Source: Gammaproteobacteria bacterium (GTDB lineage: Bacteria > Pseudomonadota > Gammaproteobacteria > Pseudomonadales > Pseudohongiellaceae). Taken from it: a stretch of 64,000 nucleotides of DNA. The translations under genes and the position numbers were made by a program. Location of the stretch: the NCBI GenBank assembly GCA_028818225.1, contig JAPPOG010000004.1, positions 1-64,000 on the forward strand, written 5' to 3'. Positions 53,929 through 63,812 of this stretch are shown piece after piece; within the stretch, counting starts at the first letter, position 1, and each line of letters starts with the position of its first letter. The notes under the pieces are model-generated. The model saw only the letters and a list, made by a program, of their open reading frames with translations. It was not told where the DNA came from and ran no database searches.

Positions 53929-54939
53929 ATGAATACTAATTCTGCCAACGTGGTGGTTGCCGCGCTGTATCGTTTCGCAAAGTTTCCCGACTTCGAATCT
54001 TTTCGTGAGCCATTACAGGGTCTGATGCTGGAACAGGGTGTCCGTGGCACTTTGTTGCTGGCTGCGGAAGGCATAAATGGCACAATCGCCGGCTCCAGAA
54101 AAGGCGTCGATAGTGTTTTGGACTGGTTACGACGGGACGAGCGCTTTACGCAACTGGAAGCCAAAGAATCTTATGTGGAGGAGATTCCTTTCTATCGCAC
54201 CAAGGTGAAACTTAAGAAAGAAATTGTCACCATGGGCGTGGAGGACATCGACCCCAATGATATTGTCGGGACCTATGTTGACCCAAAAGACTGGAATGAA
54301 TTGATTAGTGATCCTGATGTATTGCTGCTCGATACCCGTAACAAATATGAAGTTGAAATAGGCACTTTTGAAAACGCGGTCAATCCGGAAACCGATTCTT
54401 TTCGTGAATTTCCTGACTATGTAAAGGAAAACCTGGATTCAAACAAACAAAAAAAGATTGCCATGTTTTGTACTGGTGGAATTCGCTGTGAAAAGTCCAC
54501 AGCCTATTTAAAGCAGCAGGGGTTCGCTGAGGTTTATCACTTGAAAGGTGGTATCTTGAAATACCTGGAAGATGTGCCTGAAGACCAGACTCTGTGGAAA
54601 GGCGAATGTTTTGTCTTCGATAATCGGGTTACGGTGAACCATCAGCTCGAACGGGGCGACTATGATCAATGTCATGCCTGTCGTATGCCTATAACTGAAA
54701 AAGACAAACAGAGTGACCACTACCAGATAGGGGTGAGCTGCCACCACTGCTATAACAAACATAGCAAAGATCAGGTAAAACGTTACGCAGAGAGAGAAAG
54801 GCAGATTCAGTTGGCCAGGCAGCGAGGGGAAGAACATCTGGGTCAGCCAATGGGTGAGACTATCGAAAAGAGACGACGGGAGAAGCTGCGCTTTAAAGAA
54901 GAGCAGCGCAAACTGGAAAAAGCGAAATTAGAGAGGTAG
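53929..54939 (+). CDS. trhO: tRNA uridine(34) hydroxylase, rhodanese-type
   Basis: 336-aa enzyme of the YceA/TrhO family that hydroxylates U34 of some tRNAs (5-hydroxyuridine synthesis). An N-terminal acylphosphatase-like domain ([11 protein letters not shown]) precedes a rhodanese domain with [17 protein letters not shown] and the active loop [17 protein letters not shown] (catalytic Cys near residue 182). The C-terminal Cys-rich part (CHACRMP and SCHHCYNKH) and charged tail are usual. Cytoplasmic. Followed 3 nt later by the methyltransferase gene. Confidence 0.95.
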   Translation: MNTNSANVVVAALYRFAKFPDFESFREPLQGLMLEQGVRGTLLLAAEGINGTIAGSRKGVDSVLDWLRRDERFTQLEAKESYVEEIPFYRTKVKLKKEIVTMGVEDIDPNDIVGTYVDPKDWNELISDPDVLLLDTRNKYEVEIGTFENAVNPETDSFREFPDYVKENLDSNKQKKIAMFCTGGIRCEKSTAYLKQQGFAEVYHLKGGILKYLEDVPEDQTLWKGECFVFDNRVTVNHQLERGDYDQCHACRMPITEKDKQSDHYQIGVSCHHCYNKHSKDQVKRYAERERQIQLARQRGEEHLGQPMGETIEKRRREKLRFKEEQRKLEKAKLER

Positions 54940-54942
54940 CCG

Positions 54943-55611
54943 TTGAATAATATCACTCTGCAGATAATTGCACGTATTGCGGCGCTTCCAGTCATAGTCT
55001 GGCTGATCTTGTTATTACCTGCAGGTACCTTCGATTTCTGGGAAGTCTATGTCTACTTCGGGTTGCTATTGGTCATGATGGTGTTAGCCCTGGTCTATTT
55101 TGTTAAGCATGATCCTGGGGTTTTAAAAAGAAGACTGGAGACAAGAGAAAAAGAATCCACACAAAAAGTTGTAATCACGTTAATGGGGCTGGCTATTATT
55201 GCTGTCTATTTGTTATCCGGATTTGATCGACGCTTCGAGTGGTCCGCTACGCCGCTGTGGATTCAGGTCATAGGGTTTCTGCTGGTGGTGGGTGGCTATC
55301 TGTTTGCAACTCTGGTTATGAAGCAGAATAGTTTCGCCGCCCGCACCGTAAGAGTCGAAGAATCGCAGCAGTTAGTTGATACCGGGCTCTATGGTGTTGT
55401 TCGCCATCCTATGTATACCGGCGTTGTTGCCATGTATGCCGGTACTCCCATCGCGCTGGGTTCCTGGTATGGACTGGCGCCGCTGCTGATTTTCATTATT
55501 TGCCTGCAAGTGCGCATGCAGAACGAAGAGCAGGTTTTGACAAACGAACTGGAAGGCTATAGCGACTACAAGCAGCGCGTGCACTGGCGCCTGATTCCGG
55601 GTATCTGGTAA
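54943..55611 (+). CDS. Isoprenylcysteine methyltransferase-like membrane protein
   Basis: 222-aa inner-membrane protein of the ICMT/PEMT-like family with about five helices. The conserved SAM-binding C-terminal part is DTGLYGVVRHPMYTGV followed by YAGTPIALGSWYGLAP and MQNEEQVLTNELEGYSDYKQRV. Members methylate phospholipids, prenylcysteine or other small targets; the substrate here is unknown. Start is TTG 54943, six nt after GAGAGG; no better ATG lies nearby. Confidence 0.85.
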   Translation: MNNITLQIIARIAALPVIVWLILLLPAGTFDFWEVYVYFGLLLVMMVLALVYFVKHDPGVLKRRLETREKESTQKVVITLMGLAIIAVYLLSGFDRRFEWSATPLWIQVIGFLLVVGGYLFATLVMKQNSFAARTVRVEESQQLVDTGLYGVVRHPMYTGVVAMYAGTPIALGSWYGLAPLLIFIICLQVRMQNEEQVLTNELEGYSDYKQRVHWRLIPGIW

Positions 55612-55729
55612 GCAGCTGGCGTAGCCAGTCACTGACTTCTGAGCTATAGTCGAGTGGAAGCATAGTTCGAATTGTTCAACGCTTTTACTGCCGCGTCGTT
55701 CACTCGCTAATATCTTTACAGGGATTTGT

Positions 55730-56125
55730 ATGACCCTCGAGAAACCACCCCTCAGTCCTTTTGGTGCCCATGTCGGCGTTACTATCGATGACTATGCCGA
55801 AGGCAAATGCACCTGTTCAGTTGAAATACAAGATCATCATCTTAACAATGGTGGCCGGGTTCATGGTGGTGTCCTGAGTTCATTGGCGGATACTGCCGCA
55901 GGCGCAGCCGTCAGATCGGTGCGGCCGAAAGAGTCTTTCGCGGCGACTACAGACTTATCTATCTCCTTTATTCGTCCGCCGACTGGCAATACGCTTATTG
56001 CCAAGGCAGAAGTGTTTCACGGGGGTAAACAATTGTATCGGGTTGAGATTGCCATATTTAGCAATAAGAAGCTCGTCGCTAAATGTAGCACCACCTTTAT
56101 GATTGTTGAAGCGCTCAGAGAGTGA
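55730..56125 (+). CDS. PaaI-type hotdog thioesterase
   Basis: 131-aa acyl-CoA thioesterase-like protein. NNGGRVHGGVLSSLADTAAGAA is the hotdog active-site helix with the catalytic Asp in LADT and the HGG motif; TTDLSISFIRPPTGNTLIAKAE is the second conserved strand. The family removes dead-end CoA thioesters. Possibly co-transcribed with the next gene (15-nt gap). Confidence 0.92.
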   Translation: MTLEKPPLSPFGAHVGVTIDDYAEGKCTCSVEIQDHHLNNGGRVHGGVLSSLADTAAGAAVRSVRPKESFAATTDLSISFIRPPTGNTLIAKAEVFHGGKQLYRVEIAIFSNKKLVAKCSTTFMIVEALRE

Positions 56126-56140
56126 CAGGAAAATAGAATA

Positions 56141-56683
56141 ATGACGCTCGAACAACTGGCAAATATCGGAGAGCTGATTGGCGGCCTGGCCGTGGTTGCC
56201 TCGCTAATCTATCTGGCGATTCAGATTCGCCAGAATACCAAGATAGTTAAAGGAGCGACGCTTTCCAGCAATATACAAAATTGGACTAATGTAATTTCGA
56301 GCGTAACCCATCCCGAAATGGCTGCTGCTCATCTTGTCGGTTCCATGGGGCGAGCTGCTATAAGCAGTGAACAGTTCACTCAATTCTTTTATCACTGTCG
56401 AATCTTTTTCGTGGCTTTCGAAGACCAGTACTACCAGTTTCGCCACGGTACCCTGGATGAAGCAATCTACCGCGGTTATGAACGATCGATTCAGGCTCAG
56501 GCATTAGTTTCCCCCGGCTACCTTATGTACTGGGAAATTTCGAGACAGGAATTTTCTCCTGAATTCGCGAATCGAATAGATGCATTGATTAAGGATAATC
56601 CCAATAAGGATCCCTCGTATCTTCTAAGCAAGTGGCGTGAATTGAGCGCTGGCAATTACCCGGATAGCAGTTCGGATAATTAG
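56141..56683 (+). CDS. Hypothetical protein with one membrane span
   Basis: 180-aa protein. The N terminus LANIGELIGGLAVVASLIYLAIQIRQNTK has a short hydrophobic stretch followed by a polar helix, a pattern I have seen in many marine bacterial hypothetical proteins. Conserved-looking segments include FFVAFEDQYYQFRHGTLDE. Mostly helical. No function assigned. Confidence 0.72.
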   Translation: MTLEQLANIGELIGGLAVVASLIYLAIQIRQNTKIVKGATLSSNIQNWTNVISSVTHPEMAAAHLVGSMGRAAISSEQFTQFFYHCRIFFVAFEDQYYQFRHGTLDEAIYRGYERSIQAQALVSPGYLMYWEISRQEFSPEFANRIDALIKDNPNKDPSYLLSKWRELSAGNYPDSSSDN

Positions 56684-56738
56684 GCTTCTATGCTAGTCTC
56701 TTCCTCTATGATCTAACTCCTGCACATTTGGGGGCACC

Positions 56739-58118
56739 ATGAAGAATGAGAACAACACCAAATCCCAACTTAACCGCCGAGACTTTCTGAAGAAGTCTGC
56801 CATAGCGTCTTCGATACTGATCGTGCCGCGTCATGTACTCGGCGGATCAGCCCACGTTGCTCCCAGTGACAAGGTAAATATTGCCGGTGTAGGGGCTGGA
56901 GGAAGAGGCCGGGCAAACATTCGCGCCTGTGCTCATGAAAACATCTATGCGCTCTGTGATATCGATGACAATGAAGTGGCGCAAACCCTCGGCGAAGACT
57001 GGGCCACTTCTTTTTCCGGGCGTGCCAAGACCTATCGCGACTACCGCGAGATGCTGGAAAATGAGCCGGAACTCGATGCGTTGATAATTAGCACACCGGA
57101 TCACATGCATACGCCCATAGCCGCTGCGGCGATGGATCTGGGCAAGCACCTCTATATCGAAAAGCCTCTCTGCCATACCGTTGCCGAGGCGCGCTTTCTG
57201 GCCAGGCGGGCCCGTGAAACCAATATTGTTTCCCAGATGGGCAACCAGGGCCATGCCGAAGAAGGCGGGCGCCTGATTAATGAATGGGTAGCTGATGGCG
57301 CATTGGGAACAGTGCAGGAAGTGCACTGTTGGACCAATCGTCCGGTCTGGCCTCAGGGTATTAATCGACCGGAGGGCTCAGATCCTATTCCCTCTACCAT
57401 AGATTGGGATTTATGGCTGGGGGCTGCTCCTCTCAGGCCTTATCTGGCTGATCGCTATCACCGCTTTAACTGGCGGGGCTGGATGGATTTTGGTACCGGT
57501 GTGGTAGGGGACATGGGTGCTCATATTATTGATCATCCCTACTGGGCCCTGGATCTGGATCTCCCTACTCGAATATCCGCCAGTTCCAGCCGTTTTGGGC
57601 GGGATTTTGAGACTTTTCCCTTAGCCTCCAAGATTCACTTCGAATTTCCAGCCAAAGGAAATCGCCCAATGGTGAAATTGACCTGGTACGACGGCGGTCT
57701 GTTACCGGAGAGACCGGAACTTCTCGAGCAGGGCCGAATGCTGGGAGATCGCGATGGCGGCGTGCTGATAGTTGGGGATAAAAATACCCTGATGCATGGC
57801 GTTTATGGGCGTGAACCACGTCTCATTCCAGAGGCAAAACATTTGGAATATCAACAACCTGCGCCGACAATGACCCGGTCGCCTGGCATTCACCAGGAAT
57901 GGATCGACGCCATCAAGGACCGCAGCAAGATGACGACCTCGCATTTTGATTATTCGGGGCGACTTTCAGAGACTATGCTGTTGGGTAATATCGCCACCGT
58001 GCGAGCCAGCGAGAACAAGGTCCTGGAGTACGATGGAGCGAATATGCGCTTCACCAATGATGACGGAGCCAATGCTCATCTGGACAAGAATTATCGAGCA
58101 GGTTTTGGATTAGGCTAA
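56739..58118 (+). CDS. Tat-exported Gfo/Idh/MocA oxidoreductase
   Basis: 459-aa NAD(P)-type sugar oxidoreductase with a Tat signal (NRRDFLKKSAIASSILIVP; twin Arg followed by FLKK). Rossmann part: VNIAGVGAGGRGRANIRA; then EPELDALIISTPDHMHTPIA and IEKPLCHTVAEARFLARRA, the EKP motif of the family; the C-terminal domain includes MGAHIIDHPYWALDL. It acts outside the cytoplasm on an unknown sugar. Precedes the CxxCH/DUF1501 cluster with a 156-nt gap to its first CDS; linkage not shown. Confidence 0.93.
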   Translation: MKNENNTKSQLNRRDFLKKSAIASSILIVPRHVLGGSAHVAPSDKVNIAGVGAGGRGRANIRACAHENIYALCDIDDNEVAQTLGEDWATSFSGRAKTYRDYREMLENEPELDALIISTPDHMHTPIAAAAMDLGKHLYIEKPLCHTVAEARFLARRARETNIVSQMGNQGHAEEGGRLINEWVADGALGTVQEVHCWTNRPVWPQGINRPEGSDPIPSTIDWDLWLGAAPLRPYLADRYHRFNWRGWMDFGTGVVGDMGAHIIDHPYWALDLDLPTRISASSSRFGRDFETFPLASKIHFEFPAKGNRPMVKLTWYDGGLLPERPELLEQGRMLGDRDGGVLIVGDKNTLMHGVYGREPRLIPEAKHLEYQQPAPTMTRSPGIHQEWIDAIKDRSKMTTSHFDYSGRLSETMLLGNIATVRASENKVLEYDGANMRFTNDDGANAHLDKNYRAGFGLG

Positions 58119-58274
58119 TCACAGCACTAATTCCTCGATGTAAACCAATTGCCAAGCTTAAGCGTTATACCAGCGAGTTCGTTTCTTTAGCTGCGTCTTT
58201 CTGAACCGTTAAGTGCAACAAAGATGTGGGAGCACTTGTCTACAAATTATTGTATTTATCGAAGGGATACATCG

Positions 58275-59117
58275 ATGAAATTGGTTCTAAAAACAACTCT
58301 CCTGGTGAGCCTGCTTACTGCTGCTTCACTGTCCTTTGCGCAACTACCCGAGTTATCGACGCCGACAACTTTGACCGGTACGGAAACAACTGCGCAGTTT
58401 TTTGGCGGTGCCACTGCAGATAACGGTGCAACTTATGCAACCAGCTTTGCCTTCGATGCGCCGATAGATATCGATCTTGAAGTGCGGGTTGAGTCGGGTC
58501 ATGTGAACACCGTTGGCAATATCTATGTGCTGATCTCCTGGGAAGGTAATTTTTTCATTCTGGATGAGAACGGGGCGCCACAACTGTGGGATCAGTCAAT
58601 TGAAAACTTTTTACCGCGGTTTCCGGACAAAACTCTGCAATCAACAGAGGCGATTAACATTGTAGACGACGTGGCTTTTGGTCCTGCCGGAGTTTCTGAC
58701 ACTACCATGGATTTCTTCGTGGCTTACAACACCACGGCAGTTGCGAATGAATTTTTCTTTAATGGCGTGCCTCTGTCAGTTTCGATAGAGGCAGAAGAAG
58801 AACCGCCCCAACAAGCCCAGAGTTTGCAAATTTTTACAGACAGCATTCACTCGCCAATCATTCAGAGCAATTGTATTAGTTGTCACGTAAGTGGAGGAGT
58901 TGCAGGTGGAACTTCACTAGTTTATCAACCTGCCTCGGCACAGGGTGCCCTGGAGTCAAATTACAATTTACTGGTGAACTACATTAATGGCGGCGGTGAT
59001 GCCACTTTAATCTCCAAATCCCAGGGTATTGCTCATGGTGGCGGCGTACGTTTGCAGCCAGGCAGTGATGAATTGCAGGATTTACAGGAATTTGTGAACG
59101 CCGTACTGAATGAATAG
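58275..59117 (+). CDS. Exported monoheme c-type cytochrome-like protein
   Basis: 280-aa protein with a signal peptide (VLKTTLLVSLLTAASLSFAQ; ATG 58275 preferred over GTG/TTG positions further left). An N-terminal beta-type domain of about 150 residues begins LPELSTPTTLTG and includes QFFGGATAD; a C-terminal cytochrome-like part has one CISCH heme site (residues 200-204) and the end SQGIAHGGGVRLQPGSDELQ. The whole protein is homologous to the first 300 residues of the next gene, with the same order of features. Possibly a periplasmic electron carrier for that gene. Confidence 0.84.
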   Translation: MKLVLKTTLLVSLLTAASLSFAQLPELSTPTTLTGTETTAQFFGGATADNGATYATSFAFDAPIDIDLEVRVESGHVNTVGNIYVLISWEGNFFILDENGAPQLWDQSIENFLPRFPDKTLQSTEAINIVDDVAFGPAGVSDTTMDFFVAYNTTAVANEFFFNGVPLSVSIEAEEEPPQQAQSLQIFTDSIHSPIIQSNCISCHVSGGVAGGTSLVYQPASAQGALESNYNLLVNYINGGGDATLISKSQGIAHGGGVRLQPGSDELQDLQEFVNAVLNE

Positions 59118-59143
59118 TTAAAACACAGTAAAGGGACTTAATA

Positions 59144-61933
59144 ATGGATCATATAACAGGATGTTACCGATCATTGAGGCAGGGATGCCGCATGATCACA
59201 CTCGTTTTACTCTTACTCACTACACCGTCAGTTTTTGGGCAACTGCCTGAACTGGCTCTCCCTTCGACCCTATCCGGTAATGCAACCTCAGCCAGATTTT
59301 TCGGCGGTGCTACTGTCGACGGTGGCAATACTTTTAGCAGCAGTTTTGCAGCCCATCAGTCATTTGAAATTCTCGCCGAAATCCAGGTGGAGCCAGAACA
59401 TGTTGGCTTGCAGGGAAATCTCTATGTGGCGTTTAGCCTGAATGACAAGATTTACCTGCAGAATGAGAGCGGTGAATTTCAGGCTTGGGATGTGCAACTC
59501 GATTCCATGGTAGCAGCAATCCCCAATAAATCACTGGCAGCCAATGAATCCATTGCTGTTTCTGACATGAGTGAATTGCTTGCAACCGAGGTCAATGGCG
59601 CCAGTCTATTCCTGTTCCTGGCCTATGATACCGGCAATCCGGCAGATGAGCTGTATTATGGCGCTACGCCAATTGCAGTCAACGTGGCTTCGGCGCAGGC
59701 TATGCCGCAAAGTGAAACGCTTTATCTGGGCAATATTTCCGAACCGATAATCCAGACGCGCTGTATTCTTTGTCATAACCCGGACGGAGTCGCGCAAGGC
59801 AGTGCATTGGTGTACGCGGACAGTTCAATGCCTGCTTATCAAGCAATCAACTACAACATCCTGATGGATTATATTGCCAGTGCGCCTAATGGCAGCGAAT
59901 TAATCTTGTCCAAGCCCCAAGGTTTGTCATCCCATGGAGGGGGTGTGCAGTTAATCCCGGGTAGCCAGGCGTTGGAAGACTGGGCAGCGTTTGTTGATGC
60001 AGCCGTTACAGAAACCTTTAGTGGAGGCGGAACCGGGGGAAGCGCTAGCAATATCTTCGCGGCGGTCATTAAGACTGACAATGAAGAGACCTTGAGAAAA
60101 GCGGCATTACTGTTTGCCGGCCGCTTGCCTGCAGCAACGGAACTTGCCGCTGTAAACAGTGCCAGCGAAGATGAACTGCGCCAGGCGATTCGCGAGCTCA
60201 TGGTTGGCGAAGGTTTTTCAAAGTACCTGATAGAAAGTGCAAACGACAGTCTGCTGACGGAAGCCTTTGCACCTAATCTTTTTAATATAGTCGATCGTTT
60301 CTACTATCCCAATGCAGAACAATATTTCATGAGCGAGGGTAATCGCTTGGAGCGCTCACTGGTAAGTGCAGCATTGGCACTAGAGCCGATGATGCTCATT
60401 GATCATGTAGTAACTAATGAACGACCTTACACAGAAGTTCTTACCGCCGATTATATTATGCTGAATCCGTATTCGGCGATTGTCTATGGGGGCGATGTAA
60501 GCTTTGATGATCCTACAGATTTTAATGAATGGCGGGAAGGGGAAATTAATGAATACTATCGTTGCTCTTTGTGCAGTCGGCAGAACCCCAATGCGAGTTA
60601 TGACCTGGTAACGGATTATCCTCATGCGGGCATATTAAACTCGCCTACGTTTCTTTCCAGATTCCCTTCCACGGAAACAAATCGTAATCGAGCCCGTGCG
60701 CGCTGGGCTTACTATTTCTTCCTTGGCGTAGACATAGAAGGACTATCGGAACGAACCACCGACCCTGATGCGCTCGCGGATGAAAATAATCCAACCCTGA
60801 ACAATCCGAATTGTGTTGTGTGTCACGACATCATGGATCCGGTTGCAGGGGCCTTTCAATACTATGGTGATGATGGATTCTATAAAGATAAGCCTGGCGG
60901 CGTGCATTCTTTGCCGCGTTCCTACACTAACGATCCAACGAGCGGCTACCAGCCCGGAGATACCTGGTTTGCAGACATGCTGCCGCCAGGATTCGGGGAA
61001 CTGATCGCACCTACCCAGGACAATACCATGCAGTGGCTGGCGCAAGAGTTCGTTAAAGATAGTCGCTTCGGTTATGGCACGGTTAAGTTCTGGTATCGCA
61101 GTGTGATGGGTAGAGATCCCTATCCCGAACCGGAAAATCCGGAAGATGCAGCCTATAACGCAAAGCTCGCCGCCTATAACGCCGAGCAGGATTTAATGCA
61201 GACTGTGGCGGCAGATTTTGTGAGTGGAGCCGCAGGTAATGGTGAACACAACCTCAAAGATCTGCTGGTTGATCTGGTATTAAGCGATCAATTCCGTGCC
61301 AATGAACTCACAGAGGAAACTGAATTTCAGGCGGTGGAATTGCAGGATATTGGTACCGGAAAGCTGCTTACGCCTGAACAATTAAATCGAAAACTGACTG
61401 ACGTAACCGGATTTAGCTGGGAATACGGCAGGGCAAATGCATTAGAGCTTGTCTACAACCTGGTTTATGGCGGCATTGACTCCCTGGGAATAACTGAGCG
61501 AGCAACGGAGCTCACTACGCTAATGAGTTCCGTAGTAACTGCAATGGCGAATGAAACATCCTGCTCTATTACCAATAATGATTTTTCCTTGCCTGCATCA
61601 CAACGCAAGCTTTTCCCAAGCGTGGAACTCACTACATTGCCAACTGCAAATCCAGCCGCAATTATCAGCAATATTCAGTACTTGCACAGGCAAATGCTGG
61701 GTGAGGATTTATCAAGTACTAATGCTGAGATTCAGGCTACATATAATTTGTTTGTCGATGTTTGGGAGGCACGACAAGAATCAGGGAAAGGAGCTGCAGT
61801 TAGCAATGTTGACGAAATTTGTATTCTGGAGAACGTTGCAGATCCTATTACTACAGATTCAAATCAGACGCTCCGTAGCTGGGCAGTAGTGGTCAACTAC
61901 CTGATGCGAGATTACAAGTTTATCTACGAATAG
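59144..61933 (+). CDS. Large exported multi-CxxCH protein (DUF1592/DUF1588-like)
   Basis: 929-aa exported protein. Signal region MITLVLLLLTTPSVFGQ, then the same N-terminal domain as the upstream gene (LPELALPSTLSG, ARFFGGATVD), heme motif CILCH at residue 207 and GLSSHGGGVQLIPGS. From about 320 on it resembles the Planctomycete-type DUF1592/1588 cytochrome region, with a CVVCH heme site at 557 and a CSLCS non-heme pair at 474. A GGACTTAATA-type spacing to ATG 59144 is plausible, with AAAGGGA as ribosome site. It precedes the DUF1501 gene by 26 nt. Role unknown. Confidence 0.82.
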   Translation: MDHITGCYRSLRQGCRMITLVLLLLTTPSVFGQLPELALPSTLSGNATSARFFGGATVDGGNTFSSSFAAHQSFEILAEIQVEPEHVGLQGNLYVAFSLNDKIYLQNESGEFQAWDVQLDSMVAAIPNKSLAANESIAVSDMSELLATEVNGASLFLFLAYDTGNPADELYYGATPIAVNVASAQAMPQSETLYLGNISEPIIQTRCILCHNPDGVAQGSALVYADSSMPAYQAINYNILMDYIASAPNGSELILSKPQGLSSHGGGVQLIPGSQALEDWAAFVDAAVTETFSGGGTGGSASNIFAAVIKTDNEETLRKAALLFAGRLPAATELAAVNSASEDELRQAIRELMVGEGFSKYLIESANDSLLTEAFAPNLFNIVDRFYYPNAEQYFMSEGNRLERSLVSAALALEPMMLIDHVVTNERPYTEVLTADYIMLNPYSAIVYGGDVSFDDPTDFNEWREGEINEYYRCSLCSRQNPNASYDLVTDYPHAGILNSPTFLSRFPSTETNRNRARARWAYYFFLGVDIEGLSERTTDPDALADENNPTLNNPNCVVCHDIMDPVAGAFQYYGDDGFYKDKPGGVHSLPRSYTNDPTSGYQPGDTWFADMLPPGFGELIAPTQDNTMQWLAQEFVKDSRFGYGTVKFWYRSVMGRDPYPEPENPEDAAYNAKLAAYNAEQDLMQTVAADFVSGAAGNGEHNLKDLLVDLVLSDQFRANELTEETEFQAVELQDIGTGKLLTPEQLNRKLTDVTGFSWEYGRANALELVYNLVYGGIDSLGITERATELTTLMSSVVTAMANETSCSITNNDFSLPASQRKLFPSVELTTLPTANPAAIISNIQYLHRQMLGEDLSSTNAEIQATYNLFVDVWEARQESGKGAAVSNVDEICILENVADPITTDSNQTLRSWAVVVNYLMRDYKFIYE

Positions 61934-61959
61934 GGAAACATCTAGAAAAGGATATCAGT

Positions 61960-63234
61960 ATGAAGCGACGCGAATTTACAAAAATGTTAGCAACGGCGGG
62001 ACTCGGTGCCACGGTACCTTTCACTTTTCATTCTGCATCCGCAGCAGAACCCTATACCGGGCCATTTTACATATCCCTGGCGGCAATCGGCGGTTGGGAT
62101 GTCACGAGTTTCTGTGATCCCAAAACCAATCAGGCAGGTCAACGGACAATTAACACCTGGGCAGATACTGCAGAAATTCAGCAAGCAGGTAATATAAGCT
62201 ATGCGCCGGTCGCTGATAATGAGGCATTCTTCGAGCGCTTTTACCGGGACATGCTGGTAATTAATGGTATCGATACGCAAACAAACTCTCATGATGATGG
62301 TCGGCGCCATACCTGGAGTGGCCGTATAGGTTTCGGTTATCCCAGTTTCGGCGCCATCGCCTCCAGTGCCATCGCACCGGATCTGCCTTTATCCCTGGTT
62401 CATGCTAATGGCTACAGTGAAACCGCTGGTATTGCTCGATTCAGTCGTCTACAGAATCCAGACTTAATCAGTAACCTTGTTAACGATGCCAGTGTCCAGG
62501 TAGGTAACGAAAGCTATAACCTTTTCACTTCAAACGAGATCAGTTTGATCGAGCAATATCAAACGGAACGATTGGATCGTCTGATGGCAAGCAATTCCCT
62601 GATACCACGCCAAGAGAAAGGCATGAACAATCTTTATCTTGCCAACAGCACCAGAGACGACTTGGACGCCTTTGCAGTTTTGTTACCGGACAATTTTGAA
62701 ACCGACAATGATTATCGCGCGGCTGAGCTTGCTTTGCTGGCTTATCAGTCCGGATTGTGTGTCGCAGCCCAGCTTGGCTTTAATGGCTTTGATACGCATC
62801 AGACCCATGACGAGGATCATTTTGGACCGCTGGCTAAACTTACTGGCCTGGTTGGCTTTATTTTCGACAAGGCAGAACAAGGCGGCTTTGCTGACAGGAT
62901 CGTGCTGACTATGGGCTCCGATTTTGGCAGAACACCTTATTACAATGCTGGTGGTGGTAAAGATCACTGGCCAATCGGCAGTGCAATTTTTATCCAGCAG
63001 GGCGCCCCATGGGGCAACCGAGTAGTTGGTGCAACGGATGAAGGGCATAATGCCTTCAATATCAATCCCACTAGCCTTATGGTTGATGGTTCATCCAGCG
63101 GTGTACGTCTTGAGCCTAAGCATTTGCAACAGGCGATGCGACAGCTCGGTGGAGTTGATCAATCCAGTATTGCGCAATTATTTCCATTGAACGCTGAAGA
63201 TGTAGATTTCTTTAATCCATCACTGCAAACCTAA
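61960..63234 (+). CDS. Tat-exported DUF1501 protein
   Basis: 424-aa protein with a Tat-type signal (KRREFTKMLATAGLGATVPF) and the DUF1501 fold (sulfatase-like, related to alkaline-phosphatase superfamily). Conserved blocks: YISLAAIGGWDVTSFCDP, GIDTQTNSHDDGRRHTWSG, GFNGFDTHQTHDEDH, TMGSDFGRTPYYNAGGGKDHWP with metal-ligand Asp/His positions. It pairs with the CxxCH protein upstream, as DUF1501 genes commonly pair with cytochrome-domain genes in Planctomycetes and some proteobacteria. Function unknown; organised-degradation role is inference only. Confidence 0.9.
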   Translation: MKRREFTKMLATAGLGATVPFTFHSASAAEPYTGPFYISLAAIGGWDVTSFCDPKTNQAGQRTINTWADTAEIQQAGNISYAPVADNEAFFERFYRDMLVINGIDTQTNSHDDGRRHTWSGRIGFGYPSFGAIASSAIAPDLPLSLVHANGYSETAGIARFSRLQNPDLISNLVNDASVQVGNESYNLFTSNEISLIEQYQTERLDRLMASNSLIPRQEKGMNNLYLANSTRDDLDAFAVLLPDNFETDNDYRAAELALLAYQSGLCVAAQLGFNGFDTHQTHDEDHFGPLAKLTGLVGFIFDKAEQGGFADRIVLTMGSDFGRTPYYNAGGGKDHWPIGSAIFIQQGAPWGNRVVGATDEGHNAFNINPTSLMVDGSSSGVRLEPKHLQQAMRQLGGVDQSSIAQLFPLNAEDVDFFNPSLQT

Positions 63235-63425
63235 GGATAAGGCTTAGTAAATTTCTTTCATCAAGTTTGTGGTAATTTTAAAGGGGCCATGCGGCACCCT
63301 GGTATGAGCAGTGTGCATATGAAATAAAATGACAAGTGCTGTCACCACGAGACATTTACCGCAGATGACATTTAGGGCTACAGGCTTTTAAATACAGCCT
63401 GCAAATTTTGTTAGGCAAAGTAGTA

Positions 63426-63812
63426 ATGCCAAAAATCGAATCGTTTATCGATCGTTCAATTGGTTTAACTGTAATTACGATCTACGGCGAAGTCTTTCCT
63501 CTCGATTTAATCAAAGTTATTGATCATTACCTTAAAGGCGACAGAACTAATCTGGTTTTGTTCGACTTTTCTGATGCGCTGTTACGCGCTACGGAACCTG
63601 AATATCCACGTAAGATTCTTGCTGAAGGCGAGTGTTATTCACGCAGGGGTGATCACAAGGCTTTCGTTTTTCCAATGCCAGTGAAAAAAAATCTAAAGCC
63701 TTTCTTGGGAGAGTATTGTCAGACAGAAGCACACGAGTCGAACCTCGACATATTCAATAACCTGATTGATGCAAATAAATGGCTAATAGACGCCAAGGAA
63801 GCCCATCGCTAA
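63426..63812 (+). CDS. Hypothetical STAS-like protein
   Basis: About 128 aa from ATG 63426 (an in-frame TTG 18 nt upstream is less likely). The N-terminal half has a pattern of an STAS/SpoIIAA-like domain (SIGLTVITIYGEVFPLDLIKVIDHYL, then NLVLFDFSDALLRA), but the match is weak and no phosphorylatable Ser is obvious. Cytoplasmic by composition. Its TAA shares a CTAA with the stop of the convergent small gene. Confidence 0.6.
   Translation: MPKIESFIDRSIGLTVITIYGEVFPLDLIKVIDHYLKGDRTNLVLFDFSDALLRATEPEYPRKILAEGECYSRRGDHKAFVFPMPVKKNLKPFLGEYCQTEAHESNLDIFNNLIDANKWLIDAKEAHR

Noticed and set aside
63408-63425. TTG start for the STAS-like gene
   Set aside because: ATG 63426 gives the more natural N terminus (MPKIES).
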